From Amorphoplanes friuliensis DSM 7358 (GTDB lineage Bacteria; Actinomycetota; Actinomycetes; Mycobacteriales; Micromonosporaceae): a DNA stretch of 64,000 nt. The stretch covers positions 3,262,001-3,326,000 of the forward strand of contig NC_022657.1 of NCBI RefSeq assembly GCF_000494755.1. Reading direction: 5' to 3'. Positions 35,221 through 40,949 of this stretch are shown piece after piece (position 1 is the first letter of the stretch; each line of letters begins with the position of its first letter). Position numbers and translations under genes: made by a program. The notes beneath the pieces were generated by a model. The model was not told the DNA's origin and made no database searches. It saw only the letters and a list, made by a program, of their open reading frames with translations.

Positions 35221-36048
35221 TCAGCGGGTGCTGGCGCGCGTCACGATGTGGGCGGCCGGTGCCTCGTAGACGACGGGCGCGGCCCCGGCCATCGCGTCGA
35301 GCATCGCGCCCGCGGCCAGCTCACCGATCCGGCCCACGTCGTGGCTCATCGCCGACAACGCCGGCGTGGCCAACTGGCAGAGCGGGGAGTCGTCCCAGGC
35401 GACCACCGAGACGTCGTCCGGCACCGACTTGCCGCGTTCGCGCAACGTGTCCAGAGCGGCCAGGGCCATCAGGTCGTTGTCGCAGAAGATCGCGGTCGGG
35501 CCGGCCCCGATCAGCTCCACCGTCGCCGCGCGGCCCGACTCGTACGAGTAGTCGCCCTCGGCGTGCAGCAACTGCAGACCCAGCGCCTCGGCCTCGGCTG
35601 CCGCTCCCGAACGGCGCAACTGGGTGTGCGCGAAGCTCACCGGACCGCTGATGTGCCCGATCACCTCGTGCCCGCGCCCGGCCAGGAAACGGACGGCCTC
35701 GTGGGCGAACCCGGCGTCGTCGGTCCACACCGTCGGCAGACCCGAGGCCGTTGACGGGGCGCCGAGCACCATCGCGGGCAGACCGAGGCTGTTGACCAGG
35801 GCGACCCGGTCGTCGCCGGGCGCCAGATCGACGAGCACCACACCGTCGACGTGCCTCCGGGCGGCCCAGCGCTCGTAGGTGTCGCTCTCCGCCTGCCGGT
35901 CGGTGACTACCTTGACCAGCACCGAGACCCCGGCCGGGGTGAGCACACGCTCGAGCCCCTCGAGGAACTCGTGGTAGTAGGGCTCCTCGCCCAGCACCCG
36001 TGAGGCGCGCGCGAGCACCAGCCCGACCCGTCGCTGTGCCTCGGTCAC
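35221..36048 (-). CDS. LacI-type sugar-sensing protein without DNA-binding domain
   Basis: 275 aa from GTG 36048, supported by GAGGAAG upstream. It begins at once with the LacI effector domain: QRRVGLVLARASRVLGEEPYYHEFLEGLERVL, VDGVVLVDL, GHEVIGHISG, AIFCDNDLMALAALDTLRERGKSVPDDVSVVAWDDSPLCQLATPALSAMSHDVG. The usual 60-residue HTH plus hinge helix is absent, and the upstream in-frame sequence is antisense to the ROK gene and not HTH-like. It may be a sensor that acts through another protein, or a truncated repressor. It is divergent from the ROK gene, 42 bases away. Confidence 0.82.
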   Translation of the reverse strand: MTEAQRRVGLVLARASRVLGEEPYYHEFLEGLERVLTPAGVSVLVKVVTDRQAESDTYERWAARRHVDGVVLVDLAPGDDRVALVNSLGLPAMVLGAPSTASGLPTVWTDDAGFAHEAVRFLAGRGHEVIGHISGPVSFAHTQLRRSGAAAEAEALGLQLLHAEGDYSYESGRAATVELIGAGPTAIFCDNDLMALAALDTLRERGKSVPDDVSVVAWDDSPLCQLATPALSAMSHDVGRIGELAAGAMLDAMAGAAPVVYEAPAAHIVTRASTR

Positions 36049-36073
36049 CGCTTCCTCCGGTTCTTCCTGCCCA

Positions 36074-36090
36074 GGCGATACGGTACCGCC
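36074..36090 (+). promoter_or_regulatory. Inverted repeat and -10 element abutting the ROK gene start
   Basis: GGCGATAC (36074-36081) and GTACCGCC (36083-36090) are inverted arms with 7 of 8 pairs matching around one base. The -10-like TACGGT (36079-36084) lies inside. A start of transcription six or seven bases later would coincide with ATG 36091, so the mRNA may be leaderless and autoregulated. Confidence 0.45.
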
Positions 36091-37266
36091 ATGGCACGAC
36101 GAGAAACGCCGGCTGCGGGGCCGGGCAGTCGCGCCCTCGTCGTGGACGTGATCCGCTCGGCCACGACGATCAGCCGCGTCGAGCTCGCCGAGCTGACGGG
36201 CCTGACCCAGCCGTCGATCTCCAACATCGTGCGCGACCTGATCGCCGACGGGGTCATCCACGAGACCGGCTCGGCCGACTCCATCCGCGGCAAGCCCCGC
36301 AAGCTGCTCGCCATCAACGCCGCCAACCGCTTCGGGATCGGCTTCCAGGTCGGCGCCGAGTCGCTGACCTGCGTGGCCATCGACCTCACCGGCGGGGTGG
36401 TCGGCCGCGAGGTGGTCCCGCTGACCACCGCCGACCTGCCGGCGCAGCTGGCCGAACGCTTCGACGACTTCACGGACGGTCTCGACCTGCCCCGCGACCG
36501 GGTCGAGGGCCTGGCCATCGTCGCGCCGACCGCCCGGCCCGGCCACGAGTCGGCCGCCCCGGAGTGGGGCGTGGTTCGCGCTGATCTGGCCGACCACCTG
36601 AAGATCCCGGTGCTGGTCGAGAACGACGCCGCCGCCGCGGCCCTGGGGGAGTTCTGGACCCGGCGTGTCTCCCGCGAGCAGTCGTTCGGCAGCGTCTACC
36701 TGTCCACCGGCATCGGCGCCGGCCTCGTCTTCGGCGGCGCCCTCTTCCGCGGCGCGAGCTTCGACGCGGGCGAGCTCGGACATTCGTCGATCCGGTACGA
36801 CGGCCGGCCCTGCCCGTGCGGCAACCAGGGCTGCGTGGAGCGGTACGCCTCGATGGCGGCCACCGTGGACGAGGCGCGCGCGGATCCCGCCCTGACCTCC
36901 CGTCTGCGCCTCGACGGGACGGTCTCCTCCGCGTACGACGCCATCGCGCGCGCCGCCGTCCGGGGTGACGCGGACGCCTTTGCCCTGGTGGACCGGGCGG
37001 CCGGCTATCTCAGCGTTGCCGTGACCTCCATGGTGAACCTGCTCGACCTGGGCCGCCTGGTCCTGACCGGCCCGGGTGTCGCGGTCGCGGGCTCCATCTA
37101 CGCCCGCCGGTTGCGGGCCCACCTGGCCCGGACCGCGCACGCCCGGCGCCGCCACGAGATCGTCGTCGAGCTGTCCGCCCAGCCCCGCGACGCGGCGAGC
37201 ATCGGCGCCGCGGCCCTGGTGGTGCAGGCCTCCATCGCCCCCGGTCACACCCTGGGAGTCCACTGA
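36091..37266 (+). CDS. ROK-family transcriptional repressor
   Basis: 391 aa. An N-terminal winged helix (ALVVDVIRSATTISRVELAELTGLTQPSISNIVRDLIADGVIHETGS) precedes a ROK sugar-kinase-like domain with GIGAGLVFGGALFRGASFDAGELGHSSI and the zinc motif CPCGNQGCVERYAS. These repressors sense sugars or sugar phosphates (NagC/XylR-like). The gene is divergent from the LacI-type sensor and next to the mannan operon, making it the best candidate regulator of that operon. No Shine-Dalgarno is visible; a leaderless transcript is likely. Confidence 0.92.
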   Translation: MARRETPAAGPGSRALVVDVIRSATTISRVELAELTGLTQPSISNIVRDLIADGVIHETGSADSIRGKPRKLLAINAANRFGIGFQVGAESLTCVAIDLTGGVVGREVVPLTTADLPAQLAERFDDFTDGLDLPRDRVEGLAIVAPTARPGHESAAPEWGVVRADLADHLKIPVLVENDAAAAALGEFWTRRVSREQSFGSVYLSTGIGAGLVFGGALFRGASFDAGELGHSSIRYDGRPCPCGNQGCVERYASMAATVDEARADPALTSRLRLDGTVSSAYDAIARAAVRGDADAFALVDRAAGYLSVAVTSMVNLLDLGRLVLTGPGVAVAGSIYARRLRAHLARTAHARRRHEIVVELSAQPRDAASIGAAALVVQASIAPGHTLGVH

Positions 37267-37272
37267 CCACCC

Positions 37273-37322
37273 GTGTCAGCTGCGGTTGACGGATCCGCCG
37301 GCTGTCAACTACGGTTGACAGC
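37273..37322 (+). promoter_or_regulatory. Double operator overlapping the DUF998 promoter
   Basis: A perfect inverted repeat with 9-bp arms (GCTGTCAAC 37301-37309, GTTGACAGC 37314-37322) touches the ATG; a weaker copy starts 29 bases earlier at 37273 (GTGTCAGC-TGCG-GTTGACGG). TTGACG (-35, 37286-37291) lies in the first copy and TACGGT (-10, 37310-37315) in the second, 18 bases apart. Repressor binding would block polymerase, and the transcript should be leaderless. Confidence 0.65.
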
Positions 37323-38009
37323 ATGACGACGGTGCTGATCGCGGCTGCGGCCGCCCCGGCCAGGCCACCCTCCCGCCCCAGCCGGTTGCTCGCCGCCGGT
37401 CTGGTCGCGGGTCCACTCTTCACCGCGGCGTACCTGGTGGAAGGTGCTCTTCGAGGTGACGGATACTCGGCGATCCGGCATCCGGTCAGCTCCCTCGCCC
37501 TCGAAGCGCACGGCTGGCAGCAGATCGTGAACTTCGTCGTCTGCGGCCTGCTGGTCATGCTCTTCTCTGCCGGCCTGCGCCGGACCCTGCGGGGCGGCCC
37601 GGGGGCGGTGGTCGTGCCGCTGCTCGTGGCCGTCTGGGGTGCGGGCCTGATCGGCGCGGGAGCGTTCCTGACCGATCCGGTGGGTGGTTACCCGACATCG
37701 ACCGGACCGGCCACCTGGCACGGTCAGGTGCACGATCTGGTCTTCTCATTACCGGGCTTTGCCGCCCTGTTCCTCGCCATGGTGACCTTCCCGCGGCGCC
37801 GCTCGGGCCGGTTCGCGCTGTACTCGGCGCTGAGTGGCATCACGTTCGCCGTCTTCTTCACCTTCGCCACGGTGGGCTTTGCCGGCACCGATCCGTGGAC
37901 CTCCACGGCCGGGCTGTGGCAGCGGCTGTGCGTCTCCGTCGGTTGGCTCTGGCTGGCCGCGCTAGCGGCACTGTGCCGCCGGATGACCCAGGTTCACGAA
38001 TCTCTCTGA
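37323..38009 (+). CDS. DUF998 family membrane protein
   Basis: 228 aa with six predicted helices: LLAAGLVAGPLFTAAYLVEG, then IVNFVVCGLLVMLFSAGL, VVPLLVAVWGAGLIGAGAFL, LVFSLPGFAALFLAMVTF, LSGITFAVFFTFATVGFAG and LCVSVGWLWLAALAALC. YSAIRHPVSSLALEAHGWQQ in the first outside loop is typical of DUF998. Function unknown. There is no room for a Shine-Dalgarno between the operator and the ATG, so translation probably starts on a leaderless mRNA. The repressor for the operator is not adjacent. Confidence 0.85.
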   Translation: MTTVLIAAAAAPARPPSRPSRLLAAGLVAGPLFTAAYLVEGALRGDGYSAIRHPVSSLALEAHGWQQIVNFVVCGLLVMLFSAGLRRTLRGGPGAVVVPLLVAVWGAGLIGAGAFLTDPVGGYPTSTGPATWHGQVHDLVFSLPGFAALFLAMVTFPRRRSGRFALYSALSGITFAVFFTFATVGFAGTDPWTSTAGLWQRLCVSVGWLWLAALAALCRRMTQVHESL

Positions 38010-38033
38010 CGCCTTTAAGGCTCTCTTATGAAA

Positions 38034-38068
38034 GTCGGGGCTACCGTCCTGCCATCAGTAGCCCCGAC
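38034..38068. terminator. Hairpin with 11-bp perfect stem downstream of DUF998
   Basis: GTCGGGGCTAC (38034-38044) pairs perfectly with GTAGCCCCGAC (38058-38068) across a 13-base loop. It starts 25 bases after the DUF998 stop and ends 18 bases before the next start. Most likely a terminator; it could alternatively be a leader structure of the DUF6188 gene. Confidence 0.55.
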
Positions 38069-38086
38069 GAGCCGAACGAGGTCGAC

Positions 38087-38512
38087 ATGTTGCCAGTCAT
38101 GGTCGCCGACATGGACGCCGGACGGCGTCCCCGGCAAGCCCGGTCCCTGGACCTTCTGGTCGGCCGGAAGCTCGAGTACGTGCGGCTGGGTCACGCCGTC
38201 GTCCTGAGCTTCTCCGGCAGCTGCCAGGTTCTCATCGAGACCCTCACCCACCTGGACGGTCCGGCCGGCCGGGTCGCCATCGAGCCGGGTGAGAACCCCT
38301 CCGACATTCTCGCCACGCTGCTCGGCGACGTCGTCCGGGAGGCGCGGGCGCTCGACCACGGTGAACTCGAGCTCGTCTTCCGCAGCGGAGCGCGGCTGGT
38401 GGTCTGTGTCGACGCCGACTTCGAGTCCTGGGCGGTCGCCGGCCCGGACGGTTTCCTGGTCGTCTGCCTGGCCCGCGGTGAGATCGCCGTGTGGGGTGAC
38501 GGCACATCCTGA
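38087..38512 (+). CDS. DUF6188-like hypothetical protein
   Basis: 141 aa from ATG 38087. The pattern SLDLLVGRKLEYVRLGHAVVLSFSGSCQVLIET, a middle segment with GDVVREARALDHGELELVFRSGARLVVCVDADFESWAVAGPDGFLVVC and an ending GEIAVWGDG matches DUF6188 as I recall it: a small all-beta protein common in Micromonosporaceae and Streptomyces. The closing SWAVAGPDGF-plus-GEIAVW pattern is the family signature. Function unknown; some members lie near polymorphic toxin loci as immunity-like proteins, but nothing here supports that. Confidence 0.6.
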   Translation: MLPVMVADMDAGRRPRQARSLDLLVGRKLEYVRLGHAVVLSFSGSCQVLIETLTHLDGPAGRVAIEPGENPSDILATLLGDVVREARALDHGELELVFRSGARLVVCVDADFESWAVAGPDGFLVVCLARGEIAVWGDGTS

Positions 38513-38594
38513 AGTCGCTCAGGCGGTTTCGCAGCGGCCGGCCGGGGAACTCGGGACGAACGCTGTTGTGAAGCCGAGATTCGAGGAGTGCGGG

Positions 38595-39014
38595 ATGAAG
38601 GTTGTGAAGCTGGCCGCCGGTATGGCGATCGGGTACGTGCTCGGGAGCCGCGCCGGCCGCGAGAAGTACGAGCAGATCGTGGAGACCGTGCGGAAGGTGA
38701 ACAACCAGCCGGGTGTGGTCCGCGCGAAGGAGAAGGCCACGGAGGAGGTCGGCGCGAAGCCGGCCGGCAGCACCCCCGAGCCCAAGGCCGCGACCCCGTC
38801 CGAGCCGAAGCCGGCACCGACGTCCGAGCCCAAGGCCGCGACCACGTCCGAGCCCAAGGCAACGTCCGAGCCCAAGGCTACGTCCGAGCCGAAGTCGACG
38901 ACCACGTCCGAGCCGAAGGCCGACGCCGTTCCGCGGCCGCCGCGCCGTAAGCCGGCGGCGGCGACCACGACGACCACGGTCGTCACCCCCGCGGACGCCT
39001 CACCCCTGGTCTGA
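38595..39014 (+). CDS. YtxH-like protein with EPK-repeat tail
   Basis: 139 aa from ATG 38595 with GAGGAG upstream. The first 30 residues (KVVKLAAGMAIGYVLGSRAGREKYEQIVETVRKV) are a glycine-rich amphipathic or membrane-inserting helix seen in actinobacterial YtxH-like stress proteins. Residues 61-109 hold seven EPK units (bases 38775-38921), mostly spaced 6 or 8 residues apart. The tail is rich in Pro, Arg, Ala and Thr. It may anchor to the membrane and extend through or along the wall; this is inference. It converges with the regulator at 39016. Confidence 0.6.
   Translation: MKVVKLAAGMAIGYVLGSRAGREKYEQIVETVRKVNNQPGVVRAKEKATEEVGAKPAGSTPEPKAATPSEPKPAPTSEPKAATTSEPKATSEPKATSEPKSTTTSEPKADAVPRPPRRKPAAATTTTTVVTPADASPLV
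38775..38921. repeat. Degenerate Pro-Lys-rich repeat in the YtxH-like gene
   Basis: Seven copies of the triplet EPK embedded in TSEPKA or TPSEPK units, with codons drawn from ACGTCCGAGCCCAAGG and close variants, a region prone to slippage. Confidence 0.75.
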
Positions 39015-39015
39015 C

Positions 39016-39891
39016 TCAGGGCCGGCGGACGGGGATCCTGGCCGGTGCCGGTGTGTCGACGAGGCGGGCCAGCAACTGGAGTCGCTCGCTGTCGGCGCTG
39101 CCCTCCGGGGCTGTGTAAGCGACGATCATCGGCCCGGGTGCCGCCCCGGGCAGCCGGTAGGCGTCCCAGTCCAGCGTGAGCTCACCCACGAGCGGGTGGA
39201 CGACACGCATCCGCCCGCGGGTGGTCTCCTCGATGTCGTGGCGGCCCCAGAGCGTACGGAACTCGACGCTGTGGACCGCGAGCTCGCCGACCAGCTCGAC
39301 CGCCCGCGGGTGTCCGGGGTCGGCGGCGACCGCGGTGCGCAGCATCGCCGTCAGCTCACCCACCGTGCCCGCCCGGTCGGGGCAGGTGAGGTCGGCGTCG
39401 GGGTGCAGCAGGAGCCAGAGCATGTTGCGGGCGGGCCGGGGCAGGTCGGCGAACTGCCCGAGCAGGGCACCCGCCAGCGGGTTCCAGGCGAGCAGGTCGA
39501 GGTGCCGCCCGACCACCATCGCGGGCCCGGTCATCGTGCTCAGGAGCCTCAGGGTGGTCGGCGGCACGACCTCCGGGGGCCGCTGCCGGGTCCGGCGAGC
39601 CGGCCGCCGTGCCGTGGCGGCGAGTTTGTGCAGGTGGCGGGTCTCCTCCGCGGTGAAGCTGAGGGCCCGGGCCAAAGCGTCGAGAACCTCCTCGGACGGC
39701 CGCACGCCGCGTCCCTGTTCCATCCGCTGGTAGTAGTCCGGGCTCACCCCGGCCAGCAGGGCGAGTTCCTCCCGCCGCAGCCCCTGCACGCGGCGCCGCG
39801 GACCCGGCTCCAGCCCGACGTCCTCGGGCCTGATCCGGGTACGCCGGGCCTTGAGGAAGTCGGCGAGTTCACGGCGCGGATCTTCGTCCAT
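39016..39891 (-). CDS. XRE-family regulator with MmyB-like ligand domain
   Basis: 291 aa. An N-terminal HTH (LADFLKARRTRIRPEDVGL, RRRVQGLRREELALLAGVSPDYYQRMEQGRGVRPSEEVLDALARAL) is followed by the MmyB-type domain (VVGRHLDLLAWNPLAGALLGQFADLP, RNMLWLLLHPDA, RTLWGRHDI, MRVVHPLVGELTLDWDAYRLPG). In actinobacteria such regulators commonly repress a divergent oxidoreductase, as here. A second protein of this architecture is encoded at 46608. An inverted repeat lies in the divergent gap. Confidence 0.93.
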   Translation of the reverse strand: MDEDPRRELADFLKARRTRIRPEDVGLEPGPRRRVQGLRREELALLAGVSPDYYQRMEQGRGVRPSEEVLDALARALSFTAEETRHLHKLAATARRPARRTRQRPPEVVPPTTLRLLSTMTGPAMVVGRHLDLLAWNPLAGALLGQFADLPRPARNMLWLLLHPDADLTCPDRAGTVGELTAMLRTAVAADPGHPRAVELVGELAVHSVEFRTLWGRHDIEETTRGRMRVVHPLVGELTLDWDAYRLPGAAPGPMIVAYTAPEGSADSERLQLLARLVDTPAPARIPVRRP

Positions 39892-39925
39892 GGCCCCAGT
39901 ATGCGGCGGGTCCCCGCGGCGATGG

Positions 39926-39942
39926 TGGGTCTCGCAGACCCA
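39926..39942. promoter_or_regulatory. Operator candidate TGGGTCT-CGC-AGACCCA
   Basis: Perfect 7-bp arms around three bases, in the 101-bp gap between the divergent MmyB-type regulator and the oxidoreductase gene. Likely bound by the regulator; inferred from position. Confidence 0.55.
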
Positions 39943-39992
39943 GGAACAACTGGCCGACCACGGTGACGTTCCCGCCGCCCACGATCAACGGC

Positions 39993-40949
39993 ATGAAGGC
40001 CACACAGTTCTTTTCGTACGGCGCCCCGGGCGTCCTCCGCCTGACCGACGTCGACCGTCCCGAGCCGGGAGCCGGACAGGTGCTCGTCCGTGTCGGCGCG
40101 TCCAGCGTGAACGGCCACGACGCCCTGCTCCGCTCCGGCGGCATGAAGATCGTCTCGGGTCGTCGCTTCCCGATCGGCTCCGGCCTGGACTTCGCCGGTG
40201 TGGTCGCCGCGACCGGCCCTGGCACCACCCGGGTGGCGGTCGGTGATGCGGTGTGGGGGACCGTGCATCCCCGCGAGAAGCACGTCGTCGCGGGTGCGGC
40301 CGAGTACGTCCTGGTCCGCGCCGACCGCATCGGGCCGGCACCGGCGGGTCTCTCGGCGGTGGAAGCCGCCGCGCTGGTCGTGCCCGGTGTCACCGCCCTG
40401 GCCGCTCTGCGCGACGCGACCGTCCTGACCGCGGGGGAGAGCGTCCTGGTCCGCGGGGCGGCGGGTGGTGTGGGTACGGCCATGGTCCAGCTCGCGCACG
40501 CGTTCGGCGGCCGGGTCACCGCACTGGCCCGTGACCGGCACACGAAGGCCCTGACCGACCTGGGTGCGACCACCGTCGTCGACTACCGGCGGACCGCCCC
40601 GGAGGATCTCGGCCCGTTCGACGTCGTCCTGGACACGGTCGGCACCGACCTGGGGCGTTACCGCCGCCGGCTGGCACCGGGCGGCCGGATGGTCACCGTG
40701 GGTCTGTCCGGTCCCGCCATCGCCGCGGTCGCCGCGTCCACGGTGCACGGCAGCCGCCGCATCCGCACCTTCAGCGTCAACCCGCTGACCCCGCACCTGA
40801 TTCGCCTAGCCGAACAGGTCACCGCGGGTGCTCTCCGCCCGGTGATCGACGGCGTGTACCCGCTCGCGGACATCGCCGCGGCCCACGAGGCCTTCGAGCG
40901 GGGTGGCGCACTGGGTAAGCAGGTCGTCGAGGTCAGTCACCCGGCGTGA
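39993..40949 (+). CDS. NADP-dependent medium-chain oxidoreductase (quinone-reductase-like)
   Basis: 318 aa from ATG 39993. It lacks catalytic zinc ligands and carries the nucleotide motif VRGAAGGVGTAMVQLAHAFGG plus FPIGSGLDFAGVVAATGPG, placing it in the zinc-free QOR branch of the MDR superfamily. It should reduce quinones or enones using NADPH in the cytoplasm. The divergent MmyB-type regulator is the probable controller. Its 3' end overlaps the converging helicase gene by 17 bases. Confidence 0.9.
   Translation: MKATQFFSYGAPGVLRLTDVDRPEPGAGQVLVRVGASSVNGHDALLRSGGMKIVSGRRFPIGSGLDFAGVVAATGPGTTRVAVGDAVWGTVHPREKHVVAGAAEYVLVRADRIGPAPAGLSAVEAAALVVPGVTALAALRDATVLTAGESVLVRGAAGGVGTAMVQLAHAFGGRVTALARDRHTKALTDLGATTVVDYRRTAPEDLGPFDVVLDTVGTDLGRYRRRLAPGGRMVTVGLSGPAIAAVAASTVHGSRRIRTFSVNPLTPHLIRLAEQVTAGALRPVIDGVYPLADIAAAHEAFERGGALGKQVVEVSHPA

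Noticed and set aside
36049-37263. In-frame upstream extension of the LacI-type sensor, considered as a source of an HTH domain
   Set aside because: The extension is antisense to the ROK gene and contains no helix-turn-helix or hinge-helix sequence. The good ribosome binding site before GTG 36048 supports the short form.
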